Shown here: one piece after another, positions 9,466 through 20,504 of the stretch
Position numbering within the stretch: the stretch's first letter is position 1
Layout of the letters: each line of letters opens with the position of its first letter
NCBI GenBank assembly: GCA_019096155.1
Contig: JAHCVI010000001.1
Location: 10,354,001 to 10,418,000, forward strand
DNA: 64,000 nucleotides
Direction of reading: 5' to 3'
From: Staphylotrichum longicolle
Lineage: Eukaryota > Ascomycota > Sordariomycetes > Sordariales > Chaetomiaceae
Notes under the pieces: model-generated
Databases searched by the model: none
What the model was told of the DNA's origin: nothing
The model's input: the letters and a program-made list of their open reading frames with translations, nothing else
Position numbers and translations under genes: made by a program

Positions 9466-11871
9466 TCAAGAGGTTGCGCTTGAAGCTTCCTGCCCAGCGC
9501 CGCTGTGCTGACTCCGGATCGTCAGGCCGCTCTTGTCCTCGTTCAACGCAACGATGGCATTGTCACCCGTCTTGATCTCGCCGCGGATGATCTTGTCGGC
9601 CAGGCCGTTGCCGATCTGGGTCGTGATCAGGCGGTTGAGCGGCCGGGCGCCAAACTTGGGGTCGTACCCCCTCTCAGCGAGCCACTCGCGGACGTCGTCG
9701 GGCACGGTGAGCGAGATGCGGCGGTCGTCCAGCCGCTCCTGGAGCTCCCTGAGGCGGATGTCGACGATGCCCCGCAGAGCCTGGAGCGAGAGCCGCTTGA
9801 AGACGATGAAGGAGTCGATTCTGTTGAGGAACTCGGGCGGGTACTGCGATGCGACCACATCCAAGACTGCCTGCTTGACGGTCGGGTGGATGTCGCCGTC
9901 CTCGGTTTCCTTGTAGGGGTGGATCGGGTCGGCGCCCACAAGGATGTCAGCTCCGAGGTTCGATGTCAGAACGATGATGGTGTTCTTGAAATCGACCTTG
10001 TGCCCTTGCGCGTCGGTGAGGTAGCCCTCGTCCAAGACCTGGAGCAGCAGGGCCGAGATGTCGCGGTGCGCTTTCTCGAATTCGTCAAAGAGGAGAACGG
10101 CGTATGGCTTCCGCCGCACCGCCTCGGTCAACTGGCCCGCGTCTTCGTAGCCCACGTAGCCAGATGGAGCACCGATCAGGCGGGAGATGGTGTGTTTCTC
10201 CTGGAACTCGCTCATATCGAAGCGAACAACGGCAGATTCGGTAGAGAACAAGAAGCCGGCGAGCTTCTTGCACAGTTCTGTCTTGCCGACACCCGTGGGC
10301 CCAAGGAAGAAGAAGGATGCGAGCGGGCGGTTTTCGCCGCTGAGGCCGGCCCTCTGCATCCTCACCGCGTCGGCAACGGCCTTGAGTGCCTCGTCCTGGC
10401 CGCGGACAGATTCCCGCAGGATTTCCTCCATGTGGATCAACCTCTCCGTGTGTCCGCTTGTCAGCCGCGAAATTGGAATCCCGGTAATTCGTGAGACCAC
10501 ATTGCCAATGTCGTCAGCTGTTACCGAGTCGTGAATCAGAGTGGGCTCTGATTCGAGCTTCTCACCCTCCTTCGGCAGCTTCTGTTCGAGGTTCGGGATC
10601 ACGCCGAATCTTAGCTCGGAGGCTCTGGCGAAGTTGCCCTCTCTCTGCGCCTGCTCCAGCTCAATCCGAGCCCTATCGAGTTCGGCTTGGGTCTGTTTGA
10701 TGCCTTCAATTTCGGCCTTCTCCTTCTCCCATTTCTCCGTCAGGCCTTGGACTTCTTCTTGGTATTTCTTGAGATCGGCCTCAAGCTTCTCCCGGCGCTC
10801 CTTGCTGGCCACGTCTTTTTCCTTCCGCAAGCTCTCGAGTTCGATCTGGATGGTCATAATCTTTTGGTCGAGGCGCAAAATATCCTCGGGCTTGCTCTCT
10901 TGCTGCAGCCTTAGCGAGCTGGCGGCTTCGTCCATCAAGTCGATTGCTTTGTCGGGTAGGAAGCGGTCGGTGATGTAGCGGTTCGAATAGGTCGCGGCAG
11001 CAACCAAGGCGCCGTCGGTAATGCGGACGCGGTGGTGTACTTCATACTTGTCCTTGATGCCGCGAAGGATGCTGATCGTATCCTGCACGGTTGGTTCGCT
11101 GACGAGAATGGGTTGGAACCGTCGGGCCAAGGCGACATCTTTTTCGATTTGGCGGTATTCGGCAAGGGTCGTGGCGCCGCAGCATTGCAGCTCTCCACGC
11201 GACAAGGCTGGTTTAAGGAGATTCGATGCGTCAATGGACCCTTCTGCCTTTCCCAAGCCGAGGAGGGTGTGGAGCTCGTCAATAAAGAGGATAACCTCGC
11301 CGTTTGACTGTTGGACTTCGTTCAAAACTTTCTTCAGGCGCTCCTCGAAATCGCCCCTGAATTTCGCGCCGGCAATGAGCGAGCCAAGGTCCAAGGCAAT
11401 GACTCTTTTATTCTTGATGCTCTCGGGCACGGCCCCGCGCACGATCTCGAGGGCCAGCCCTTCGAGGACAGCCGTCTTGCCAACACCAGCACTGCCGATG
11501 AGGACGGGGTTGTTCTTCGTTCGGCGGGAGAGAATCTGAATTGTCCGTTGGATTTCGGCGGACCTGCCGATGACAGGATCCAACTTGCCCGCCTTAGCCC
11601 TCGCCGTGAGGTCGACTCCGTATTGTTCGAGGGCCGGCTTCTCCGGTTCCCCGCCGAGGTTCATGCGGTGGGTGCCGCCAGGCGGATGTGGCCTGCCATT
11701 GGAATATGCTCGAGCAGCGACCGTAGGGAGAAGGCGAAGGGAGTCGGTCAGCGGTGCTATCCGTGGGGCGGCCGCGAGGGTCCGGGGGAACTCGCGCTGG
11801 CGCAACGCTCCCCTCGAGGCAGCCGCGAGCCGTCGAGAGGCTGTTGACATGAGCTGCGTTCTTGCTTGCAT
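9466..11871 (-). CDS. hsp78: Mitochondrial ClpB-type disaggregase Hsp78
   Basis: An intronless frame of 801 residues. Hsp78 is the mitochondrial matrix AAA+ disaggregase that works with mtHsp70. The first 70 residues are rich in Arg, Ala and Ser with few acids, as expected for a matrix-targeting presequence. As in other Hsp78 proteins, the ClpB N-domain is absent. The first AAA module has Walker A GSAGVGKT (about residue 125) and Walker B LFIDELHTLLG. The coiled-coil middle domain spans roughly residues 325-440. The second module has GPTGVGKT (about 523), VLLFDEFEKAH and the sensor/arginine region YDPKFGARPLNR. An internal ATG at residue 8 is an alternative start. The frame is intact over 2.4 kb of GC-rich sequence, in contrast to several neighbours. 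It is divergent with Psf1. Confidence 0.96.
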   Translation of the reverse strand: MQARTQLMSTASRRLAAASRGALRQREFPRTLAAAPRIAPLTDSLRLLPTVAARAYSNGRPHPPGGTHRMNLGGEPEKPALEQYGVDLTARAKAGKLDPVIGRSAEIQRTIQILSRRTKNNPVLIGSAGVGKTAVLEGLALEIVRGAVPESIKNKRVIALDLGSLIAGAKFRGDFEERLKKVLNEVQQSNGEVILFIDELHTLLGLGKAEGSIDASNLLKPALSRGELQCCGATTLAEYRQIEKDVALARRFQPILVSEPTVQDTISILRGIKDKYEVHHRVRITDGALVAAATYSNRYITDRFLPDKAIDLMDEAASSLRLQQESKPEDILRLDQKIMTIQIELESLRKEKDVASKERREKLEADLKKYQEEVQGLTEKWEKEKAEIEGIKQTQAELDRARIELEQAQREGNFARASELRFGVIPNLEQKLPKEGEKLESEPTLIHDSVTADDIGNVVSRITGIPISRLTSGHTERLIHMEEILRESVRGQDEALKAVADAVRMQRAGLSGENRPLASFFFLGPTGVGKTELCKKLAGFLFSTESAVVRFDMSEFQEKHTISRLIGAPSGYVGYEDAGQLTEAVRRKPYAVLLFDEFEKAHRDISALLLQVLDEGYLTDAQGHKVDFKNTIIVLTSNLGADILVGADPIHPYKETEDGDIHPTVKQAVLDVVASQYPPEFLNRIDSFIVFKRLSLQALRGIVDIRLRELQERLDDRRISLTVPDDVREWLAERGYDPKFGARPLNRLITTQIGNGLADKIIRGEIKTGDNAIVALNEDKSGLTIRSQHSGAGQEASSATS

Positions 11872-13087
11872 TGTACAAAATTGGAATTACCCAACGAAAG
11901 AGAAGAGCTGCATCGACGGATGTCCGTCGATGCCCGGGTGCATTTCACAGGTTTATGTAGATGTTAAGACTGTGGCGATCCAGAAGCGGCCATGTCCTCC
12001 GACGGGGAGCTGGAGCTGTGACGAAAGCTCTCGCAGTTTCCAGAGCCAAGACCCACCGGTATCCATCTGATCGTTGACGGTTATCTTATCGGAGCTCCGT
12101 CTCCGAAAGTGGATCCGGGGCCGTGCACCCATTGTTGACTTTTTAAGGGACCAGGGGACTTTCAGATTCTTTTCCGCTTCACATTTCCAGGAAATCTTCC
12201 CAGGACCGATTTAGGTTCTGGCTGTTGCAGGACGGCAGACACCTGTGGCCTTTGGTCTTCTTGATGTCTGACCGACCGTTCTGCAACAGCGCAGCTTCAA
12301 TACGGTATGTTTTTTTTTTCGACGATTTCTCTGATGTCTCATTGCCAATTCCTCCTCTCCCTGATGATCTATATTGGTCCGTGTTACCAAGCAGCCTCAA
12401 GACCTGCAGATGACGACGAAACCCTGCATTGACATGCGTCTCTGATTTTGTTGTATTTGACCTAAGCCAAACTGGACGATCTCATGAAGCTCTCGGCTAA
12501 CAGCTCTGTCCCTTAGTTCCGAGACTGCTTCCAGGGTCGCCAGCAGCCGCCAGCAACAGTGACCTAGCACAGCTGCAGCGGACGGCTTGAATCACGTTCG
12601 AGGCCTATCCCCAGCTTCAACATGTGAATGACGGCCGCCAGAGCCCGAGGACAGTCTTCTGTGTAAGAGAAGCCTGACTCTACGCAAGGTAGTCTGGCCT
12701 CAATTTCCTTCCGGGGGTATGGTCTTTACGTTGGGCGTGGGAAATTTGTCCTTGCTAGAAAAATATCTTAATCAACAAATGAAAGATTTCAAGAGTACTT
12801 TGGCACGCCTTGGTTGAACGTGGTTTGTGATCAACATGGCACGCGTTGCGGTGAAGAACAGCTTTGAGTTCCTCGACGACTCCTGTAAGGGACACTGCTC
12901 TTGTGATATTTGGACGAAAAGTGGGGCCGTCGCGCCGCCAACTGGTCCCACTCAGGCGATGGTCTCCCAACCTGACGCGCCGCGACTTTCGCCCTGGCTG
13001 CTTCAACGTGAAAACGGCGTCTCCTAGAACTTGAACCACGCCCACTCAAAATCTTCTCTCAACAAGACAAGAAAGCCTGCTGTCAAC
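11872..13087. other. Divergent promoter region of HSP78 and PSF1
   Basis: No gene is visible. The stretch includes a strong hairpin at 12221-12290, listed separately. I could not identify a canonical heat-shock element with two-base spacing. Confidence 0.5.
12221..12290 (+). repeat. Imperfect inverted repeat / potential RNA hairpin
   Basis: The arm at 12221-12235 (GCTGTTGCAGGACGG) pairs with 12276-12290 over 15 positions, the only non-Watson-Crick position being a G-T that would be a wobble pair in plus-strand RNA. After a five-base bulge on the 3' side, CAGAC at 12236-12240 pairs with GTCTG at 12266-12270. The loop is about 25 nt. Such a long stem is unlikely by chance, but its function is unknown. 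Confidence 0.6.
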
Positions 13088-13854
13088 ATGCCGATGTACG
13101 GGGATTTGGGTAACAAGCTGGTCCGTATCCCTCAAGATCCTTTGACCTAGGCCTCAACCACTGACGCCAGTCAAGGTCCAACACGCCAAACGGACGCAGA
13201 ACCTTGCGCATTTGCCTCCGTATCAAACTGAGCTTGTGCGGACCGTGACTCGCGAGGTGCGAGATTTGGACAAGGACGTGGCGAGCCTGCTCGAGCCATT
13301 CCAAGGGTCATTTGACCCTGCGGCCGACCAAGCCACGGCGTGCACCTTGCTGGTCAACCACTTGTCCATGCGCAGGAACAAGCGCTGCCTTCTCGCCTAC
13401 CACCGGACGCGCACCGACAAACTGGAGGAGCTTGCTTGGAGCGGGTCCGACGTCTTGGACCTCGCCGGACAGCAAGCAGGGGGCGCTAATGGCGCGCCTG
13501 CGGGCGACAGCGGAGCAAGCAGCAGTCTGAGTCCCCAAGAAGAGGACTACTTCCGACAGTACGGAGACCTGTTGGCTGCGTACAAGGGGCAATGGACCGA
13601 CATCGACTTGACAGGGAGTCTCGAACCCCCACGGGACCTGTTCATTGACGTGCGGGTGCTTAAGGATGCAGGCGAGATTCAAACAGAATATGGGTAAGCG
13701 GCGGGGTAGCAGTGGGGAGTGTTTCTCTTATGCAAGATGTTGAGCTAATCCGTGTTGTAGGGCCATCAACTTGACGAAGAACAGCCAGTTCTATGTCCGC
13801 CAAGGGGACGTCGAACGCTTGATTGCGCAGGGCTACCTTCAGAAGCTCGGATGA
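13088..13854 (+). CDS. psf1: GINS complex subunit Psf1
   Basis: Three exons (13088-13120, 13176-13693, 13761-13854) encode 214 residues. Psf1 is one of four GINS subunits, which join Cdc45 and MCM2-7 in the replicative helicase. Evidence is the N-terminal MYGDLGNKLVQHAKRTQNL, the central RRNKRCLLAYHRTR, the acidic loop before EDYFRQYGDLLAAY, and the C-terminal domain DLFIDVRVLKDAGEIQTEYG followed by KNSQFYVRQGDVERLI. The first intron has an unusual donor, GTCCGT, but it is the only choice that joins the frame at LVQHAK; a CACTGAC branch site lies in it. The second intron is GTAAGC...TAG. Length matches the family (about 200 residues). Confidence 0.92.
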
Positions 13855-15168
13855 GGCCCCTGCCATGCAGGCTCTTTGCCGCATTGCTGCTCGGAATCTG
13901 CCTGATTATTTTGCAGGACCGCAAGCAGTGCTGTCACGCGTCGGGAAAAAAGTTTTGAGGGCGTCTGAAGCAGTTGGGGACGACAGGCAAGTCCAGATCG
14001 GAGGCCGGTCAGCCTCTGAGCAGCTTTGTCTTGTTCAGGGGTGGGATTGCGAATCCCCAACAGCATCTGAGGGACCCCGTCACATCAAAATCACGGCAGA
14101 AGGTGTCTTTGCGCCAACACCGATAAAGGCGAAGGCACTGCCGCCCAACCATGGCACAGGCAGCCCGCACGTTTGGCCGGCCGCCGGGGCCGAGAGGGGC
14201 TAGAACGCGGAGATGCAAGACCGGCAGCGAATCCGACGTGCCTGCAGCTCACATGGCCAGGAAATATTTTCGCCAATTGGGAGGCGACCTCTTACAGTGT
14301 CATTGACTGTGTTGATTTGAGCCGCAAGCTGCGAGGTCGTTGTGCGGTGAACTTGACAAGATACAATATTCGAATGGCAGAGAGAAATGTTTTGTATTCC
14401 AGGTCGTCGAATCAAAATTTCTGCTTTTCTCAGAAAGATCACGAATGGCTTCTTACGCCTTCACATTGGAAAGCAGGGGATGCTGTCTTTGAGGAAAAGT
14501 ATGCTGGATGCGCAGGGTGCCAGACCTCAAAGTCAATTCGCACTGTCATTGCATCATCCCATCCGAGGGGACTTCAGCCCTCTGCCCCACCACCCTGCAT
14601 CTCATCAAGGTTCCAGGCCTTGTTTTTGGGTCCCCTTGTGAACACGGCCAGAAATTGCGCGAGCACAGCGGGTCTGGGGTCCAACAGCCGCCAACCCATC
14701 AGTGTCAGGACGGGCAGATGAAGGCACCTCGGGCACCAAAGATAATGGTATGTCCACCGCGGTCGGATGCTACCTTCACGAGTCAATGTGGGGCCACCAG
14801 TGGAAAAATATCATGGTTTCGTACTTGGGAGCATCTTCTTATCTCAGGTGTACATAATGCTATCATATCACCTTCACATGGCAAGATCCGGGCAAGCTGC
14901 TCCATTTCGCCCCGCTGTCCGATGTGTTTGTTTGCTTGACTGAACTCTCCCCATCCTGTCCGTGTTATCTTGCATCGGGTGACTCTCCACCAACGTCCGG
15001 GTCCCAGATCCCGGTGATCGCAACTCGTCCAACCTACGAATAGCCTGCTCGTCATCTTAGGGATCGGTGTCGTTTGCTTCTGTGGAACCACGATGCGCAC
15101 ACAGCTGGCCTATCCCCTCGAGACTCCAGCTTGAAGAAGCTCTGCCTGGTCCCAAACTCGGTGACGCC
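13855..15168. other. Intergenic between Psf1 and the SulP gene
   Basis: Both neighbours read rightward, so this holds the Psf1 3' end and the transporter promoter. Open frames up to about 180 codons occur but show no motifs. I see no gene. Confidence 0.55.
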
Positions 15169-18100
15169 ATGTCGTCTCCAGCCTTTGGCTACTCCCCCTG
15201 GGGGAGACGGCGCTCCTCTGTCTCGTCGCAGCCGAACGACGATGAACAGCCTCCAACAACATCGAGCCCTCTCCAGTTCGCGCGCAATTCCGACAACGAT
15301 GCAAAGCAGCTGTCCTCCTCGGTGGGTTCGGTCAGCCATCGCGAGCCCATAAGGTCTTTTATCCACGGCTCTGTCAGAGGCCACCTCGGTGAGCTTCCTC
15401 CTCCAAACTCTGCGGCGACCGCGTTGATCTAACTCTCCCAAACCAGCTCCACTCGACAGCGCACAGTCGGCGCGCTCTGTGCGCGAGGACACTGCCGAGC
15501 TCGCCAGCTACATCCTCTCCGACAAGAAGGACAGCCGAGAAAACACATTTCTTCGCCGAGCACGGTCGACCTCTGCCTCGGGAGCGCGACACTCCACAGA
15601 ACAGGCCAGCCCTGATGCTGGCTCCGCGCGACCCGCAGAGACCATAACCGAGGTGTCAGAGCCACCCTCGCCGGATGAATCTGAAGAGCCCGCAGCCGAA
15701 GGGCCATCGATGCTCACCACCATGCTCAAGAGATCCCCGCCGGACAAGAGTTACTTTTATACCCAGAAGGAAGGACCAGGCCACAGGGACGATGACTCAG
15801 ACGTGGAAAGCGACGGCGAAGACCAAGCCACCCTGACGAGGGTCTCGACTGCCGAACATCGCCCTTTGCTGGTTCACCGCGACACCACCGACGATCCAAG
15901 TGAAATATCCCCACTGCTAGCCGCTAGGTCGCGAGAAAGCCAACGGGGAGACTATGGAGTCAACCAGGCAAACGGTCACGCGGTGGATTTGGAGGGTCAA
16001 AAGCACCGGAGTCGGAGGAAGTGGTTTGGGAGGACAACCGACTCCCTGCGGAATACAAAGGGCCGCGTGGCCAGCATTCTTCCAATAGTAGGCAATCCAA
16101 AACGCTGGGACCGTCACCTGCTTTGGCAGAATGCGGTCGTCGCTCCTGTGGCATGCTTGCCGGCGGTGGTCGTCGGCTTACTACTTAATATTCTCGACGC
16201 CTTGTCCTACGGTGAGTGTTGATGACCTTCAGATGTCTAGCCCATTCGCTAACTCGATGCAGGCATGATTCTTTTCCCCCTGGGGAGCCCAATCTTTGCA
16301 AGCTTGGGATCTGCAGGGATATCGATGTTCTACGTCAGTTGTATTGTCTCACAACTGACATTCTCGACGGGAAGCATCTTTAAGGGCGGAGTTGGGTCCG
16401 AGTTGGTGAGTCCACAGACAGTGTCTCGTATTCTAGACACTCTGCTCACACCTGATAGATTGAGGTTGTGCCCTTCTTTCACAACATGGCGGCCACCATC
16501 ACCGACATCGTTGGAGAGGACAAACCCGATGCCGTCATCGCAACGACCATCACCTCCTATGCGCTGAGCTCGATGCTCACGGGAGCCGTTTTCTACTTGA
16601 TGGGCAAGTTCAAGTTCGGCTATCTCGTCGGTTTCATCCCGCGGCACATCTTGATCGGCTGCATCGGCGGTGTCGGATGGTTCCTGATCGCCACGGGGTT
16701 CGAAGTGACTGCGCGGATGGATGGCAACCTCCACTACAACTTCGACACACTCAAGCACCTGATGCAAGCTGACACCGTGCCTCTCTGGATCATCCCCCTT
16801 ACTCTGGCAGTCATCCTGTTCTACGGCCAGTCCAAGATCACGTCCAAGTACTTTCTCCCGTTATATATCCTCGCCATCCCCGCAGCTTTCTACGCTTTGG
16901 CTGCCGCCTTGAACGTGCTGAACCCAGACAACCTGAGAGACGGCGGTTGGGTTTTCGAGGGCCCCCCTGCAGGAGAACCCTGGTGGTACTTCTACACCCT
17001 ATACAGTATGGAACATACTCCCTGTTTCTCCACCCTCTAATGGGTTTTGTTAACTGACCATGTTTGCAGAGTTCAACCAAATCCACTGGGGAGCTATTGC
17101 CCAGTGCATCCCGGCCATGCTCGCCTTGACTTTCTTTGGCATCCTGCACGTGCCCATCAATGTCCCAGCCTTGGCTCTCAACACCGGTGAGGATCACGCA
17201 AACCTTGACCATGAGCTTAAGCTCCACGGTTACTCAAACTTCCTGTCTGGCATGGCGGGCAGCATTCAAAACTACCTGGTGTACTCCAACAGCCTCTTCT
17301 TCATGCGTTCGGGAGGCAACACGCGGCTGGCGGGCTTGGAACTCGCCGCTTTTACCTTCTTGGTGATGTTGATCGGCCCTTCTTTGATCGGCTTCATCCC
17401 CGTCATGATGGTCGGTGTGTTGATTTTCGACCTTGGCTTCGAGCTCCTTCTCGAAGCTGTGTGGCAGCCTAGGAAGAAACTGAAGCTGGTGGAGTACTTC
17501 ACCGTCATAGCAATCGTCCTGGTCATGGGCACTTACGACTTTGTAGTCGGGATCGGCGTGGGCATTCTGTTGGCCTTCATGTCGCTGACATTCCAGACCT
17601 CACGAGTGTCCGCGATCCGCGCGAGCTACTCGGGCGACGTGGTAGGTTCGACTGTGAGGAGAAACCCGACCCAGCAGCATTATCTCCGGCAGGTCGGCCG
17701 CCAGATAAACATCATCAAGCTTTCGGGCTACTTGTTCTTCGGAACCATTGTCGGGGTGGAAGACAGAATCAGGGCTCTCATTGCCGACGACGAGTTCAGC
17801 AAACGCCCGATCAAATTCCTGGTGCTCGACCTCTGGCTCGTCACGGGCATCGACTACTCAGCCGCCGAGGTCTTCAACACTATCAGCCGGTTGCTGAACG
17901 GCAAGGGAATCGAACTCGTCATCAGCGGGGTCGACCCGGAACACGGCCTAGGGCGCAACCTGAGAGCCGTCGGACTCGGCGAGGATGGCATAGAGGTCAA
18001 GCTCCTCCCCGAGCTCAACTCGGCGCTCGAATACTGCGAAAACGAGCTGCTCAAGACGCTGTACGTCAACCAGGAAGACTCGGCGAGTTCGCGCACCGCC

Positions 18101-18706
18101 TCGAGCGCCAACTTGGACGTGCCCACTAGCCAGTCCGCCAGCCTTCCGTCGTGCGACATGCTCGGCTCGTCACCTCGGCGCGACCACCGGCGGGAGGCCG
18201 CGCGCAAGTCGCTCGGACACGTGGAGTCGAGACGGTCGCCCCGCTGGCAGAGCTTCAAGGAGCCGCTGCGGCTGATGCTGCAGATCTTCCGGGACGTGAG
18301 CGACAAGAACGAGGACTTTTGGTTCCGCGCGGTGCGCTACTTCCGGCGCGCCGAGTACCCGTCCGGCACGGTCCTGTTCCGCCGCGGCGAGCGCGCCGAG
18401 GGGTTCTACCTGATCGAGTCGGGCATCCTGCGCGCCGAGTACGACCTGCCGCAGGGCGGGCTGTTCGAAAGCATTGTGGCGGGCACGACGTGCGGGGAGC
18501 TGCCGTTCTTCTCCGAGACGAACCGGACGGCGACGTGCGTGGTGGAGATGGAGTGCGTCGTCTGGCTGATGGACGAGGAGAACTGGGCGAAACTGCAGAA
18601 GGAAGAGCCGGACGTGGCGCAGGAGCTGCTGAGGATCTCGTTGAAGTTGACGAGCGAGCGGATGAATGTCATGATTGGACATAACACGTTGACTGTACAT
18701 GGGTGA
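15169..18706 (+). CDS. SulP-family transporter with STAS and cNMP-binding domains
   Basis: Five exons (15169-15388, 15447-16211, 16263-16405, 16459-17005, 17070-18706) encode 1103 residues. The first 290 residues are polar, Ser-rich and acidic, probably disordered and cytosolic. Membrane segments of the SulP type run from about residue 298 to 742 (for example VAPVACLPAVVVGLLLNILD and LIGPSLIGFIPVMMVGVLIF). A STAS domain follows at about 765-890 (INIIKLSGYLFFGTIVGVED, DYSAAEVFNTI). A cyclic-nucleotide-binding fold lies at about 975-1090 (FRRGERAEGFYLIESGILRA, CGELPFFSETNRTATCVV). The architecture resembles the fungal vacuolar SulP proteins related to yeast Vsb1/YGR125W rather than plasma-membrane sulfate permeases; the substrate cannot be read from sequence. 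All splice sites are canonical and the reading frame is intact. Confidence 0.9.
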
Positions 18707-19166
18707 GGTATGCTGATAAACTGCATGGCATGGTTGGAAGGGGGATGGGTTTCTGCCTTTGTTCAGCGCATTGCATGGAGCGGGAGTGGTGTCTCTGTCT
18801 CACCGGCTGCTTGGAACTCGACATTGGAGTAGGTTTGCCAACCAGTGTCAATAAAAGTACATGCACCAGTAACAATTACATGAAAGACGATCCTAGAGTG
18901 TTCTCCCCTGCAGTATGAAATGAACTTTCAGGGACGACCAAGGTAGAATAGGAGAGGATAGAGCAGTTGCCATATCCGGCAGGCAGTGGCGAACCCGGCG
19001 TTCCGGAGTGGGCCGGACGGCACGGCTGCTGCCTTGCTTGGCCCGCGCCCTGCCGATGTCAAGGTTGAAACATCTGTAACACCTTTCTTTTCTTCTTGAG
19101 CACGCCGCCTCCCAGAAACACTCCATCAACAACCAGACTCACTCAGACCACCCACTTCTAGTTGCC
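18707..19166. other. Intergenic
   Basis: This contains the 3' end of the transporter gene and the promoter of the STK19-like gene. No gene is seen. Confidence 0.6.
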
Positions 19167-20504
19167 ATGACTCTACAATCTATCCTGGGCGGCTCCCGCG
19201 TCAAGAAACGTTCATCCTCATCCTCAACAACAAAACGCTCCTCTTCATCATCTTCATGGACCGCTGCCCTCACCCGAACAAAACCCAGCGCCGCCACCAC
19301 CACCACCCCTCACAAATCCAAAACTCCTCACGACCAACAACAACCCAAACTCGAAGACCTCGGCCCCTGTCCACTCCCCCTCCCGCTCCCCGTCCCCGGC
19401 CCCGCGTCTCTCCCATCATCATCACCAGCATCATCACAACCATCCCAACCTCTCACCCCCCTTCAGATCCACCACCTGATCCTGCACTCCATGTTCGACC
19501 CCCTCCCCGCCCGCAACGCCGGCCTCGGCTCGCAGCGGGTCGCCGCCGTCCTCCAGTTCCGCGCCGCCGTGCCCCGCGTCGTGTCGACGGCGCACTTCCA
19601 GGCGCTGCTCATCGCTTCTTCGTCTTTCGGGGGAGCGGGAACGGGCGCGGGGCTGGGGGCGAGGGCGGCCAAGTCGCCCGCCGCGGCGGAGCGGGCGGTT
19701 GCGGCGCTGGTGCGGGCGGGGACGGGGCGGCGGGTGGTGGTGCCGACGATGAAGGCCGCGGCCGGCGGCGGGGAGCTGTTCGTGCTTGCTGCGGACTTGG
19801 AGGGGATGCTGGCGCGGGCGGAGGGGCTGGGGGACAGGGTGAGGGAGGGGTTTGGGGCGTGGCTGAGGGGAATGCGGGGCGGGTGAGGATGGATGCGGGC
19901 GAGCTGGGGTGGAGGGAGGTGGATGAGTTGGTGAAGGCCGGGTTCTTGACGGCGGTGAATGAGGGGGGCGGCGGTGGTGGTGGTGGCGGGGTCGGGGTGC
20001 GGGCGAGGCCGGAGGGGAGGTATGGGATGATCAGTCTCGAGACGGTGGCGAGGGCGGCCGCGGGGTCAGTCGCTGCTGCGGGGGCGAGGGCGTGCTGCAT
20101 GCGGCTGGGGGGACAGGAGCGAGGGGGATGGTGGGGCCGGCCGGAGGAGGGTCCGGAGCGGCGCCCGGGGGTTCTATGTTGCAGTTCCCGGGTGCGGCGT
20201 GTTCCTCAAGCTTGTGGCGGCAGCGCTGGAGCACCTTGCGGATCTGCTGAGAAAGACGCAGTACAGGGAGATGCCCGAGTCCGATCTCCGCGAGAAGTGG
20301 GATGGAGGGGTTGTTGGCGACAACGAGGTGGCCCTGGCGAAGAAGATACGGGGCGAGTTTACCGGCGTCATGCCGGGGAGGACAAAGAAGTGGAAGGAGT
20401 TTCAGGGGCTGGCATTCAACTGGGTGCTCCAGGAAGCTGTTGGGGCCGGCCTCGTCGAGATCTTTGAGACGCGGAGTGTAGGGCGTGGTGTGCGTTTGAC
20501 CTGA
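19167..20504 (+). CDS. STK19-family winged-helix protein, frame broken
   Basis: The Ser- and Pro-rich N-terminus is followed by PLTPLQIHHLILHSMFDPLP and QFRAAVPRVVSTAHFQAL, then GELGWREVDELVKAGFL, GRYGMISLETVARAAAGSV, and VFLKLVAAALEHLADLLRKT, KWKEFQGLAFNWVLQEAVGA. This is the order of the three winged-helix modules of the STK19 family. Despite the name, the human protein is now regarded as a nuclear winged-helix DNA-binding protein acting in transcription-coupled repair, not a kinase. The modules lie in successive frames. Three single-base losses, at G runs near 19873-19881, 20107-20112 and 20190-20192, would give one frame from 19167 to 20504. The middle region is extremely GC-rich with a poly-Gly stretch. 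The family call is moderately sure; the exact coding length is not. Confidence 0.65.

Noticed and set aside
9505..10494. A 329-codon plus-strand frame opposite Hsp78
   Set aside because: It is the antisense shadow of an intact, strongly conserved coding region.
12185..12200. TTCCAGGAAATCTTCC as a heat-shock element upstream of HSP78
   Set aside because: The TTC and GAA units are spaced by three bases rather than two, so it does not fit the heat-shock factor consensus.
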